64,000 bases of DNA from Geoanaerobacter sp964528055 (GCA_964528055.1 CAZGQM010000001.1:371110-435109); one strand, 5' to 3'. Counted from the stretch's first letter, positions 1-8,637 are shown. The notes: a model not told the origin generated them from the letters alone. A program made the numbers and translations.

Positions 1-2378
1 CATCTGCAAGTCAGCATCTGAAAAAATGTTTTCATCTCGATATAAGTCTTTTGAGTTTTGGTTAAGACCGGTAAGAGTCTTAACTTGTTCTTCAACTTCT
101 TCTTGAATTTCCCATGCGAGGTCTCCACGGCTTGTCTTATATGAACCTTGCCGCTTCCTAAGGACTAGAAAAACTGTTCCTTTGACATAACTACCTTCAC
201 GAGGAAGAGTGTCAGTTTCTGTTACTACATACCATGCGGCTGATACATGCAACCCAGAAGCCCATACTATATTTGCCATATCAGCCCATATTGTGCCAGA
301 TTGATGGGTGAACATGATAACCTGGATACCATTATCAGGCATCATTTCGGTCATGCGCTTATAGGCAGCTACCATGCCACGACGAAAACCTTCATCTTCT
401 CCTTTAATAGCAAGTCCCCTACGGGAATCCCATGTCCAATTGGCAAATTCTACGGGTGGATTTTTACGAAGCCATGCAATGAAAAATTCTAGTATCTCTT
501 CGTATTTGACTGCATCGCCATAAGGAGGGTCAGTAATATATATGTCGTTCACAGTTGTAAGTTTGTCGGCAGGAGTAGATTCAACAACAGCATTAATATT
601 AGGGAATGGAAACCTTTTGTATTCTGGGATAACGGGTCTGATTATGGATTGACTACTTCTTACCCCATAATTTAATAGTGTATTCAACGCTTGATTATAA
701 AAAGTTTGATGTGTCGTATTTACTCCCGGTGAACCATCCCATGAACTTAGTTTTGAATTCCAATTTGCTGCTTGATTAACTCCAAATTTCAGGGCAGCTG
801 AATTCGAAAAACGGTTTATTAGACCATTTACCAATAATTGACGTGGATTGAATAATTGATGCCAATATGTCCAACCACGTTCCCATATCGGTTGACGAGT
901 ATTATAGCCCGTCTCTATTTTCATATCAGGTATCCAGCCATTATTTTGCCAATCATTAATATTTAAGGATAAAAAATCTTCCACATCTTTTTCACGCTTT
1001 AAATCTTCTTCGGTAACTGCACGAAAAGAATAATCAAAGGTTTTCTTCCCTTCTTTGGGGCGCATCCATTGAATGCAATATAGCCGTTCCTGAAAAATGT
1101 CATCAGGTCTTGGCTTGAAATCCAGCTTTTCCCAAAACCTTAAACGGTTGCCGCTACTTCCATCTTCTTTGCGATAATCCCCGCGTAATGTTGAAATTTT
1201 GGTGCGATATTCAACACCATCTACAGAATGTATCAAGTAAGGGTCTTTTCCACGTCCATCACTACGAACAGTTCCCTGCTTAGCAGTAATTATTTCAGAT
1301 TCCGATACATTGCCACACACAATAATATCGTAGCGTTTGTTTATTGAGTCAGGTACCAGCTCAACAATTGTATTGTTGCCTCGACTAATAATAAATGTTG
1401 GCAATAAAGGCACCATCCAGCCCGATTGTGGGCATTTGGTTTCGATACAATACAAAAATGTTTTTGCTTTCCATCCTGCCCCGTCTGATTCGATACCCAA
1501 TCTGTCAATTTCTGAATTTAAATTAAGAACGAGTTCTTCTTGTTCTTTTATCAGCCTGTTCCTATTTTGTTCTGTGCCGCCTATAATATTAAAAACACCC
1601 CAAGTCAACATACATGCGATAGGATTTAAGTCTGATGCATAGACATCGCATCCTAATCTTGCTGCTTCAAATGGAATTTACCAGAACCACTAAATGTATC
1701 GGCTACTCGTGGTTTATGTCCAAAACGCATAATCCCCAGTTGTTCAACTAACTCTTGAGTTGAGTTTGCTGTTGTCCCTAAATGTGTATTCACCTCTTCC
1801 CAAATATGTGAATCAATAACATCGTCACACATTTCGGGACGATTTGCTTTTTCAACAAGTTCTCTATATGAAATTCGTGGTAACGCGAATGATTCTAGCT
1901 TTCGTCTTTCACTATCAGGAATATCTTCACGCCATGTTAATTTTGGAGTCTTTCCATTATCTGAAATAAAATCAGTGACTTTAAAGGGAGCTTTTGAAGG
2001 TAATACCCCTTTGGGTTCAACATAGAAGTATTTTTCGATATCATCTATGTTAATTCGTTCAACAATTTCTGTTGGTTTAATACGCCCTAGCCGAACAACA
2101 AGTGATTCGTCATCCATTGCCATTAATTTCTCATATAATGCCAAATCTTTTTTGAGGTCATTAGTTGCTGGGAGCAACACCCCAAGAATGCAAGCTCTAT
2201 TCAAGATTAGTGGTTTTCGGCCTTTCCAATAACTTCCAAGTGCAGTCAGGGTTTTCCCAAGATTCGCCATCTGTTCTTTATAAGCTTCAATAGAGAGCTT
2301 TTGCGCTGGAAATATCTTTTCAATCAATGCCGGAGCATCCTTCAGTGAAAACGGAACTATTTCTTTTTTATCAGACAT
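1..2378 (-). pseudogene. DUF1156 DNA methylase, frameshifted and cut by window edge
   Basis: This is an adenine-type DNA methyltransferase of the DUF1156 family, the modification component of a DUF499/DUF3780/DUF1156 phage-defence operon. The first 241 codons are open and end in the SAM-binding motif I (VADTFSGSGK), after which the frame closes. One missing T in a T-run near 1677-1679 would restore the expected continuation (GKIPFEAARLG), and the shifted frame then stays open to the window start. That continuation contains the catalytic motif IV DPPY at 520-531. The ATG (2376-2378) overlaps the DUF3780 stop as TAATG, so the two are translationally coupled. Family members run to roughly 900-1000 residues, so the C-terminus lies outside the window. 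I cannot tell whether the frameshift is biological or a homopolymer sequencing error; only one base is affected and the rest looks unconstrained by further damage. Confidence 0.85.
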
Positions 2379-2962
2379 TACATAACCTCGAATAATGATG
2401 GAGTTGAATCTTCTTCACGAACCGGACGGCGGCGTTTAACTGTTTTTTCACCTGTTTTCCCATCGGAAAGAGCAAACATTAATGCTTTACGCCAACCCCT
2501 ATCGGAATCTTCAGCAAGACCAGCTTCCGCGACGGTCATGGAAAACAGCCACCAACGTTCTTCTGGACGGAGAGCACTCCATTTGCTGCAGATAACCGGA
2601 ATCTTTTCCGGTTCTGCACGCTCTGCTGCCCACGCAAGGATGCAGAGTTCTTTTCCTAAAAGACGGTCAACTTTGACTGATTCCTTGCCAGTACCGACAT
2701 GCCACCGACCGGTGAGAAGTTTTTTGGCTTTCAATCTTTCGTTGAAGTTCTTACGGGCAGTTTCAGCTATTGCAGACCATACCTGACGGTCAAGTACAAC
2801 ACGCACTTCATCATAGGGAAGTCCGTTTTCGCCACCCTTAAGCCCGAAGTCTTCAATGATGTAAATCTCCCCGTTCCTGGCTGGGGGAATTTCCACCCTG
2901 AAAATATGCGCTCCGTATACTACAGGAGCACCAAAATCAACGTAGGATTGCTTTTCTGTCAC
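2378..2962 (-). CDS. DUF3780 defence-associated protein
   Basis: This 194-residue protein matches the DUF3780 family, a component of unknown biochemical role found only between DUF499 ATPases and DUF1156 methylases in phage-defence loci. No catalytic motif is visible. It has a mixed alpha/beta-looking sequence with a Trp-rich centre (EERWWLF near residue 137) and a charged tail. The start is GTG (2960-2962), overlapping the TGA of the upstream DUF499 gene as GTGA, and the stop overlaps the methylase ATG. The family call rests on sequence resemblance and on the diagnostic neighbours. Function in the complex is unknown. Confidence 0.85.
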   Translation of the reverse strand: MTEKQSYVDFGAPVVYGAHIFRVEIPPARNGEIYIIEDFGLKGGENGLPYDEVRVVLDRQVWSAIAETARKNFNERLKAKKLLTGRWHVGTGKESVKVDRLLGKELCILAWAAERAEPEKIPVICSKWSALRPEERWWLFSMTVAEAGLAEDSDRGWRKALMFALSDGKTGEKTVKRRRPVREEDSTPSLFEVM

Positions 2963-5900
2963 TGTTCAACTTCCTCTTGCTTGATATTAATCCCCAGACT
3001 TTCGGAGAACTGCCGCAAGTCATGACCGGAATTGAAGTTAGCCTTCTTGAAGGTCATAGTGATTGGGGTATTGTCATCAAACTCTTTCAGGATGACGTTC
3101 AATATTGATTCTATGTAGTCAGGAGTTACCTGAATATCACCAATGACTGTGGAAACTGATTGGCTACCCTGGCCGATTTCAAGGCGAATCCCTTCAAAGG
3201 TCACACTCTTTTCCTTCGCCTCTTTCAGCCCGTTAAAGGTCTTGGAACGGGAATCCAGCCGCTTGCCACCATATTGATTTACGAGCTTGCCGGGTTTTGT
3301 GTCGTCAATCTTGATACCGGTATCCCCGATTTCGGCAAAGGTGAAGTTTGATTTTGCTTCGAGGCCATCGGCTTCGGCAAACACCATAACTAGCGTTTCC
3401 TTGTCTGGAATCTCAAAGGGAGCAGTATACGGTGTGCCATCACGAGGCTCTTTGCCATCGAGCGTGTATTTGAGGTTGCCTTTCGGAGCAACGAACAATT
3501 CGATTTTACGTTTTGGTTTTTCATTATGGAGTTGGTTACGGATTATCAGTTTGTTCGTCCACGTTACTGGGTCTCCTGTTTCGTATTGACCCGAAGGGTC
3601 TACAACGAGTAAATGGACGCGCAATGCATTCGTGAACAGTGTCTGTTCAGTCAGGATAGGGCTGGATTCGGAAACAGAGCCATCCTCAGCATAGTGGGTT
3701 CTGGGTGACGGACCAGCATTAAGCTGGTTGAGTCGAATTCTTACAAAACCCGCATCGTTTGGTTCAGTTTCAGGTACAACCTGAACGGATGTCATTTTCT
3801 TCTTGGGTTTCTTGGTTATGTAGCCATTGCCAAGGTCTTCCCAATGGCCATGAGAACAGGCAATGGCTTTCAGGGTTTCAAGACCTTTTGGTGGCAACCA
3901 TGGCATTCCGGCCTGTTCAGATGCACGGTCACGCATATCTTCCCAACGGGATTCATCCTGACTAACCGGCCAGAGGAGGTCTTCAGCCTTATCCCGAATA
4001 GCATCATAATTTGCATCAATATCGAGATAGAGTTTAAGAGGGTCTTTGGTCAGAGTTTTTTCAATCTGTTCTTCACCACTGAAGTCTTTCTTCTGGTCAC
4101 GGGTCATGTCGAGGGGTTTGGCGCGGAGTTCCGGCGATTTCCCTTGACGATGTACCGGGAAGAGAACCTTGTCAAAAATGTTCAGAACAGTTGAATTATA
4201 GTCCTGTTCATAGATTTCAATCTTATCTTCAAGCTCTCCACGTTGAGGATGTTCTTTGTGAATACGCTTTTCAGCCCTCATCACGGCATATATTTGCCGA
4301 GCGGATTTTTCCAAACTGGCCATCTGGGTCTTATCACCAGTAAGGACACAAAAGTTATTCTTCTCTGTAAGGCTGTCGAATTGCTCTTGCAGTCTTTCAG
4401 GGGGAATCTTTGAATCGGGGCTTACGATAAGGAGCACACGGTTGCGTCTGATTTTATCCGCAATCTCATCATATTTTGGTAATGGGAGAACTTCGGTGTA
4501 GGCACTGCCGCGTGATGGGGCGAACATGGTCTTGAGTCTTGTGCTGATAAGCTCATCAATTTTATTTTCAGGGGCTTCTATTGCAAAGCCTTCCAGCATT
4601 TTTGTTAAATTTTCCTGCCGGTCAAAATAAAATTTATCTTCTGGAGTTCGGTGCATGTACCAAGCAATATTCTTGAGAGCTTCGAATGCGTCAGCATAAT
4701 CGTTCGGCCCATTCAGCGGATTCACAAGACATTCCAGTATTTCTTCCTTATTCAGACCCTTTATGGCGTTGGTTGCAGTAGAGAGGCTGGCAGTAAGAAC
4801 AAGAGTACCAATTTGGGAAGCGAAATCATTACCTGCGTTCATCCCAATAATCTGGGCATGGGAAGATATGTTTGAATCCCAGAGGTCTTTTGTAATTGCA
4901 TCGCGCAACCCAGAAATTTCAGTCAATTTGTCACGGACATCATTGATGGACAGGTCGAAATGCTGCGCTCCTATCAGATAGACATCATTATCCTGCCGTT
5001 CCCATACTGACCGTAACAGACGGGAGATAATTTCCATGAGGCCCCGAGTCTGTTTGAACTTCTCATTTTCCTTGAAGAGAGCAACAAGGTTCTTGAGGGT
5101 AGGATGGAATGGATAGGTATTAATAACTTCTTCTGAGATAGATTCAGCGCCACGGTTAACGGCTTTCGATTTTGTTGCCTCCTCAAGAGCACGGCCAAAT
5201 CGGGCAGCAATATCTTCTATCTCTTTACGGTCAGGCAACTTCTTAAAAAGTCGTTTACGGAGAATTTCATAGACTTCGTTGCCGGTCAAATCAACCGGAG
5301 TAATGTTGCGCTCCTGACGGCCAATTTCCTGTCGTGCATCCTCAAGTGCCTTGTTGATGAGGCGAGTACCAGACTCGTATGAAGCGGCAAGGTCAGATAC
5401 CACAATGCAGACCTTGGCTTTTTTGCTGGCAGCGGTGAGCATGTTAGCTAAAGCACTAGTTGCTATATCAGCCACGGTTCCATTGCCTATAGGCTGGGTA
5501 TCGTAATTGTTGAAATATGGCGGCATCTCATCAAGAAGGATAAGTACCGGTTGTTCTCCCTCGAAGAGGGTAAGCCAAGCATTTTCATCAGGGGCTTTGG
5601 GGCCATTGGCCCAGAACTTTTTAAATGCTTCAGGTTTACCGAGCTGTTCGGCAATCTCTCCCCAAAAAAAGTGGTCAGGATAATTACGACCGGTAAAGGC
5701 AGCAACCTTGGCCGTATCGAAAGAATCTGAGTTTGGAATGTCACTGCAATATACTTTACGGAGGGATGGATGCTTTGCCAGCAGACCAAACCCAACGAGG
5801 AGGTGAGTTTTACCGCCGCCCATGGCCTGTTTCAGATGGAAGGATGATTGACTCGATTTTCCAGCCAATCGGGTAATACCCTCTTCCATAAGAGTCTTCA

Positions 5901-6045
5901 TGCCTTCGGTGATATGGGTTTTTTCAAAAAACTTGCGTCCGTCTTTTTCGTCGGCAATCAGTTCCTCAAGCTGTTCAATCTGGTCGCTCACGTGAATATC
6001 GAGAGCATTGTCCTGAAGTATGCAGGCGTCACGTACGGTTTTCAT
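2959..6045 (-). CDS. DUF499 P-loop ATPase of the defence operon
   Basis: This is a large (1028 aa) DUF499-family ATPase. The N-terminal half carries the P-loop MGGGKTH (about residues 75-81), a signature of this family, and a Walker B strand ending in LILLDEMPPYF (about 165-177). The C-terminal third (from about residue 740) looks like beta-rich accessory domains. In known loci DUF499 ATPases sit with DUF1156 methylases and a helicase, an arrangement catalogued as helicase-methylase-ATPase (Hma)-type defence; the helicase is not in this window and would be expected beyond position 1. It lies 55 bp downstream of the small regulator gene and overlaps DUF3780. ATP-driven recognition or translocation on DNA is inference from the family. 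Confidence 0.9.
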   Translation of the reverse strand: MKTVRDACILQDNALDIHVSDQIEQLEELIADEKDGRKFFEKTHITEGMKTLMEEGITRLAGKSSQSSFHLKQAMGGGKTHLLVGFGLLAKHPSLRKVYCSDIPNSDSFDTAKVAAFTGRNYPDHFFWGEIAEQLGKPEAFKKFWANGPKAPDENAWLTLFEGEQPVLILLDEMPPYFNNYDTQPIGNGTVADIATSALANMLTAASKKAKVCIVVSDLAASYESGTRLINKALEDARQEIGRQERNITPVDLTGNEVYEILRKRLFKKLPDRKEIEDIAARFGRALEEATKSKAVNRGAESISEEVINTYPFHPTLKNLVALFKENEKFKQTRGLMEIISRLLRSVWERQDNDVYLIGAQHFDLSINDVRDKLTEISGLRDAITKDLWDSNISSHAQIIGMNAGNDFASQIGTLVLTASLSTATNAIKGLNKEEILECLVNPLNGPNDYADAFEALKNIAWYMHRTPEDKFYFDRQENLTKMLEGFAIEAPENKIDELISTRLKTMFAPSRGSAYTEVLPLPKYDEIADKIRRNRVLLIVSPDSKIPPERLQEQFDSLTEKNNFCVLTGDKTQMASLEKSARQIYAVMRAEKRIHKEHPQRGELEDKIEIYEQDYNSTVLNIFDKVLFPVHRQGKSPELRAKPLDMTRDQKKDFSGEEQIEKTLTKDPLKLYLDIDANYDAIRDKAEDLLWPVSQDESRWEDMRDRASEQAGMPWLPPKGLETLKAIACSHGHWEDLGNGYITKKPKKKMTSVQVVPETEPNDAGFVRIRLNQLNAGPSPRTHYAEDGSVSESSPILTEQTLFTNALRVHLLVVDPSGQYETGDPVTWTNKLIIRNQLHNEKPKRKIELFVAPKGNLKYTLDGKEPRDGTPYTAPFEIPDKETLVMVFAEADGLEAKSNFTFAEIGDTGIKIDDTKPGKLVNQYGGKRLDSRSKTFNGLKEAKEKSVTFEGIRLEIGQGSQSVSTVIGDIQVTPDYIESILNVILKEFDDNTPITMTFKKANFNSGHDLRQFSESLGINIKQEEVEQ

Positions 6046-6100
6046 TGCTCGTTCCTTTGTATATGGTTATTTGCTTAAGTGGTTATTAGCTGTATTGAGA

Positions 6101-6349
6101 TTATTCGCAGTTGATTCCGATATCCGAACATCCGAGTACCCGCAGGCAATTCAGGAAAAAATCGGCACTGAACGTTCCACGGGTGAGCTTGTTATCGACT
6201 GACGCCCTTGTAACAACCTCGCCATCTTTTGAGAGCATTTCCGCCAGTTGCTGACGGGAAATATTTCTCTTGGCCATTTCTGCACGCAGAATGTTGGTTG
6301 CCGTCTCGTTCTGGCTGTCGATGCTTATGACTACAAGTTCTCTCTTCAT
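6101..6349 (-). CDS. DUF6471 small HTH-like regulator
   Basis: The 82-residue protein has the DUF6471 layout: helices around AEMAKRNISRQQLAEML followed by the conserved RGTFSADFFLNCL segment. It resembles a compact XRE-type helix-turn-helix. It is the first gene of the defence operon, directly downstream of a sigma70-like promoter (6406-6434) and a 15-bp palindrome (6360-6374), so a role as autoregulator of the defence genes is likely but inferred. The ribosome-binding site is weak (GGA about 8 nt before the ATG). It is separated from the DUF499 gene by 55 bp. Confidence 0.8.
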   Translation of the reverse strand: MKRELVVISIDSQNETATNILRAEMAKRNISRQQLAEMLSKDGEVVTRASVDNKLTRGTFSADFFLNCLRVLGCSDIGINCE

Positions 6350-6359
6350 TGTCTAATCC

Positions 6360-6374
6360 ACGTAAAAAGTACGT
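6360..6374. promoter_or_regulatory. Palindrome ACGTA-N5-TACGT, candidate operator
   Basis: A perfect inverted repeat with 5-bp arms lies between the predicted promoter and the start codon of the DUF6471 gene. Its place just downstream of the likely transcription start fits a repressor site for the adjacent HTH-like protein. Binding is inferred from position only. Confidence 0.45.
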
Positions 6375-6405
6375 CATTTGCATAAAATTACATAAGTTTG
6401 CAGCG

Positions 6406-6434
6406 ATAGTATATAATCAAATATGATTAGTCAA
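6406..6434 (-). promoter_or_regulatory. Predicted sigma70 promoter of the defence operon
   Basis: Read on the minus strand, TTGACT (6429-6434) is followed after 17 bp by TACTAT (6406-6411). This is a near-consensus -35/-10 pair pointing at the DUF6471-DUF499-DUF3780-DUF1156 operon, with the start codon about 57 bp downstream of the -10 element. Confidence 0.6.
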
Positions 6435-6565
6435 GGAGTCAATTCTAAAGGTTTTTAATGTTTTGTTTATTAGTGGGAAATCAGACTTTTTGGTATTTGT
6501 AAGACGTATGTGGGGTTGCACGGTGGAGCAGGAATAAATTATTTTTTTATGATGAGCGAATAAAA

Positions 6566-6587
6566 GCCCCCTGCCGGAACAGGGGGC
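6566..6587 (-). terminator. Rho-independent terminator after DUF3606
   Basis: An 8-bp GC-rich stem (GCCCCCTG/CAGGGGGC) with a 6-nt loop lies 8 bp beyond the DUF3606 stop. On the minus strand it is followed by TTTTA, as expected for an intrinsic terminator of the small-gene operon. Confidence 0.75.
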
Positions 6588-6594
6588 CTGAGAA

Positions 6595-6771
6595 CTACTT
6601 TTTCAGTTGTTTTTTTACAGCTGCAGCCGAGGTGCCAACCTGCTGCACCGCCTTCTTAAGTTCTGGTGCGGTACAGCCAAAGGATTTTGTCCAGCTGCGC
6701 ACCTCGTTCGGGTCGTTTACATCAACCCTCTTGTTGTCAGGTGGGCCTTTCAGTTTCTTGTTATCTGGCAT
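6595..6771 (-). CDS. DUF3606 family small protein
   Basis: This is a 58-residue basic protein. It shows the DUF3606 pattern: an N-terminal RVDVNDPNEVRSWTKSFGC segment, then a helical VxxVGTSAAAVKKQL-like tail. Family members are short, widespread in Proteobacteria, and of unknown function. An AAGGAG ribosome-binding site precedes the ATG by 8 nt. It begins 2 bp after the stop of the upstream 57-aa gene, so the two are one transcript, closed by the terminator at 6566-6587. Confidence 0.8.
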   Translation of the reverse strand: MPDNKKLKGPPDNKRVDVNDPNEVRSWTKSFGCTAPELKKAVQQVGTSAAAVKKQLKK

Positions 6772-6773
6772 GA

Positions 6774-6947
6774 CTAACGCTCCTTCCTCACCCCTTTAAA
6801 GGGGGTGCCGTCAGCCTTCTGGTCCATAAACCTGCCAGTATCCGTATCCCGCTTAACCCATGTATCGGTTTTCGGGTTGTGTACCTGGCTCCTGCCTGTT
6901 ACCTGCCCATGTCTGTGACCGTCACCGGTCGGTGGATTCTTTGCCAT
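6774..6947 (-). CDS. Small basic hypothetical protein (57 aa)
   Basis: This is a 57-residue, Gly/Lys-rich, highly polar protein starting MAKNPPTGDGHRHG and containing VHNPKTDTWVKRD and GTPFKGVRKE segments. It looks like a recurrent short protein of unknown function often found with other tiny accessory genes. I chose this ATG because AGGAGA lies 7 nt upstream; a longer reading frame starting 18 bp earlier lacks a site. It is in an operon with DUF3606 (2-bp gap). No membrane segment or catalytic motif is visible. Confidence 0.7.
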   Translation of the reverse strand: MAKNPPTGDGHRHGQVTGRSQVHNPKTDTWVKRDTDTGRFMDQKADGTPFKGVRKER

Positions 6948-6971
6948 TATTTTTTCTCCTTGCAAGGTATG

Positions 6972-6991
6972 GAGGGGGATTGCTCCCCCTC
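6972..6991. repeat. GC-rich hairpin upstream of the 57-aa gene
   Basis: GAGGGGGA and TCCCCCTC arms surround a 4-nt loop in the gap between the 39-aa and 57-aa genes. There is no T-run on the minus strand, so it is more likely an mRNA processing or attenuation structure than a simple terminator. Confidence 0.45.
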
Positions 6992-7002
6992 ACGGTTGAG
7001 TT

Positions 7003-7122
7003 CTAGGCATCTACCCAGATGGGCCATGCCTTGCGTCCGTATTGACTTGCGTAACGCCGAACACCCTTAATGGTGATGTAGGCGACGTAAATCAGACGCT
7101 TCCCTGGTCTCTCCACAATCAT
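7003..7122 (-). CDS. Very small hypothetical protein (39 aa)
   Basis: This is a 39-residue reading frame whose product is a beta-like, aromatic, basic peptide (RLIYVAYITIKGVRRYAS, then WPIWVDA at the end). It resembles short conserved peptides carried on accessory elements, but I do not recognise a named family. AAAGGA lies about 12 nt before the ATG. A GTG start 9 bp upstream is possible. It sits at the head of the 57-aa/DUF3606 gene pair and 150 bp from the ImmA/IrrE gene end. Confidence is moderate because of the size. Confidence 0.55.
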   Translation of the reverse strand: MIVERPGKRLIYVAYITIKGVRRYASQYGRKAWPIWVDA

Positions 7123-7193
7123 GTGGGGCACCTATCCTTTCCGACAGGCGAATTTTAGACCTTGCAAGGAGGGAGGGAGTTTGGTATTCTAAC

Positions 7194-7205
7194 TCTCTAT
7201 AGAGA
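7194..7205. promoter_or_regulatory. 12-bp perfect palindrome upstream of the small-gene operon
   Basis: TCTCTATAGAGA reads the same on both strands and lies about 70 bp upstream of the 39-aa gene start. It could be an operator, but no regulator can be assigned from sequence alone. Confidence 0.3.
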
Positions 7206-7241
7206 TTCTGTTGCAAGTCCCCAAAGCCTGACTTTTGGGGG

Positions 7242-7272
7242 AAAGCCTTGATGTTAGCGCATCAAGGCTTTT
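7242..7272. terminator. Hairpin at the 3' end of the ImmA/IrrE gene
   Basis: A 12-bp stem (AAAGCCTTGATG paired with CATCAAGGCTTT, loop TTAGCG) abuts the stop of the ImmA/IrrE gene. The minus-strand exit has TTT then CCCCC, so it would stop minus-strand transcription imperfectly; the plus-strand exit reads TTTTCT. A second weaker hairpin (CCCCAAAG...CTTTTGGGG) lies at 7219-7240. Confidence 0.55.
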
Positions 7273-7863
7273 CTAATTCGTTATTTTCAAAGCCTTTAGC
7301 CTTGTTTTCAAGAACGATATGTTCACCTCGAAAGTATCTGCAATTTCTCCCAGACTGGCCCCATCACGTATCATCATCAGTAACGGAGCTTCCGGCATAA
7401 GTAATGCTCCACCGAATCGCCATGCCTGCCACTCAGGATTGCGATACGTGGGAATGTCGGTCTTACGGTAGAGCTGGATACTATCTTCGCCTTTTGCCTG
7501 CTTAAACACCTGGGTGCGACTTCGCTGCTGCAGCTGCGGGACATGCAGGTAGCAGTGCCCGCTTTCATGGGCCTGGGTTGACCGGAAAAAATTGATACTG
7601 TATTCATCCATCGCCAGCTCTTCCTGAAAGATAACCTGCCTGTTGGCACTATCGGTAATACCATAAATTTCAGGCGGCAATTCATTCGAGTAAACCGGGG
7701 TTACGCCGGTCAGGTCCTCCAGTTTCGTATCTACGAACCGGAGAACATCAAATGCCTTGCCGCCTTTCAGGACTTCTGGCTGGAACCGGGTAATGATACC
7801 AGTGGCAATCTGGTCGATTTGCACACCGCTCATCCCCTGGAAGAGGAAGTTAGGTACGGTCAT
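7273..7863 (-). CDS. ImmA/IrrE-family zinc metallopeptidase
   Basis: This 196-residue protein carries the M78 peptidase motif HESGH (residues 99-103) in the context FRSTQAHESGHCYLH, with a second conserved part around EWQAWRFGGALLMP. Family members cleave or inactivate the XRE repressor encoded next to them, relieving repression after a signal. The start chosen is the ATG at 7861-7863, with AGAAGGG 8 nt upstream. This overlaps the upstream XRE gene by 14 bp, a coupled pair. A TTG 21 bp further up is less likely. Target and trigger are not visible in the sequence; the operator pair upstream suggests the local XRE protein is the substrate. Confidence 0.85.
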   Translation of the reverse strand: MTVPNFLFQGMSGVQIDQIATGIITRFQPEVLKGGKAFDVLRFVDTKLEDLTGVTPVYSNELPPEIYGITDSANRQVIFQEELAMDEYSINFFRSTQAHESGHCYLHVPQLQQRSRTQVFKQAKGEDSIQLYRKTDIPTYRNPEWQAWRFGGALLMPEAPLLMMIRDGASLGEIADTFEVNISFLKTRLKALKITN

Positions 7864-8212
7864 TCTTGGTGCCCTTCTTTTCAATCATTGCATTTATCAT
7901 TTCAGTCAGTTCCTCTTCGGTGTACAAGTCGGATGCGCGGAGCAGTTGCATGTTCAGTCCAGGACGTTTGCGGAAAATAGTTGTTGCTTCGGTCTGTAAC
8001 TTCATTTCCGATTGCGCTGCCCTTACCAGTGTTTCGTCAGTCACGCCAAGGTATGTCTCGATTTTTCTGACAACATCAAGCGCTGGCGCTTTGCGTCTGT
8101 TTTGCTCAATATCGGAGATGTACCCTAACGACAATCCTGCTACCTGACTGACCTCCTTAAGCGTCTTTTCACTCTTCTTTCGAGCTGCTTTCAGCATTTG
8201 CCCGAAATTCAT
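7850..8212 (-). CDS. XRE-family transcriptional regulator
   Basis: This is a 120-residue regulator with an N-terminal helix-turn-helix (residues about 1-57: FGQMLKAARKKSEKTLKEVS, then LSLGYISDIEQNRR). A C-terminal helical part follows, probably for dimerisation or as the ImmA target. The ATG at 8210-8212 has AAAGGGGG 8 nt upstream; an open frame continues 36 codons upstream but would include the promoter and operator, so the shorter form is right. It heads the XRE-ImmA/IrrE operon. Two matching 20-bp operators bracket its promoter, so autorepression is likely. Confidence 0.88.
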   Translation of the reverse strand: MNFGQMLKAARKKSEKTLKEVSQVAGLSLGYISDIEQNRRKAPALDVVRKIETYLGVTDETLVRAAQSEMKLQTEATTIFRKRPGLNMQLLRASDLYTEEELTEMINAMIEKKGTKNDRT

Positions 8213-8266
8213 GTCCGCGACCCCCTTTCTCCCCCCCTCAAAAGAGCGGTTAGCATTGCATATCAA

Positions 8267-8286
8267 TTCACGCAAAATCTGCGTAA
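8267..8286. promoter_or_regulatory. Operator 1 of the XRE/ImmA operon
   Basis: TTCACGCAAAATCTGCGTAA is an imperfect palindrome with ACGCA/TGCGT arms, lying just downstream of the -10 element on the minus strand. It shares the pattern TTYACGCAAAANNNGCGTRA with the site at 8326-8345. Confidence 0.7.
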
Positions 8287-8290
8287 CTTC

Positions 8291-8320
8291 AATATACCTT
8301 TTCGGGATACTGGTTGTCAA
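8291..8320 (-). promoter_or_regulatory. Sigma70 promoter of the XRE/ImmA operon
   Basis: On the minus strand a perfect TTGACA (8315-8320) is followed after 18 bp by TATATT (8291-8296). It lies exactly between the two operator palindromes, about 80 bp before the XRE start codon. Confidence 0.75.
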
Positions 8321-8325
8321 TACGA

Positions 8326-8345
8326 TTTACGCAAAAAAAGCGTGA
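8326..8345. promoter_or_regulatory. Operator 2 of the XRE/ImmA operon
   Basis: TTTACGCAAAAAAAGCGTGA matches operator 1 in arms and spacing and sits immediately upstream of the -35 element. The two sites start 59 bp apart, which would allow cooperative binding or repression by occlusion on both sides of the promoter. Confidence 0.7.
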
Positions 8346-8637
8346 CTGCTATTTTATGTCGAGGGGAAGAATTCAGGAAGCAACTGGAGCGTCATACGCA
8401 CAAGATGCTGTTGTTTGATTCTCGACAAACACAACATACAGTGCCATTTTTTGATTGTCAATCTTTAACTTTTATAAAAGGATAGTGATATCAGGTAATT
8501 GTATACAGTATCCAGGAAAACCAGTGAAAAGCGGCTATGGGAGAGAGTTTATGTGACGGTTTAGTAAAATATATTTAATGCAGAGGGTCAATTCTGAGAC
8601 GAAATACAGCGACAATTGACATACGGAATGCCGGTTG
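8346..8637. other. Non-coding spacer
   Basis: I see no convincing gene here. The stretch is AT-rich, without a ribosome-binding site leading into a long frame on either strand, and probably holds only the upstream region of the XRE operon and the 3' flank of the ribbon-helix-helix gene. Confidence 0.5.
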
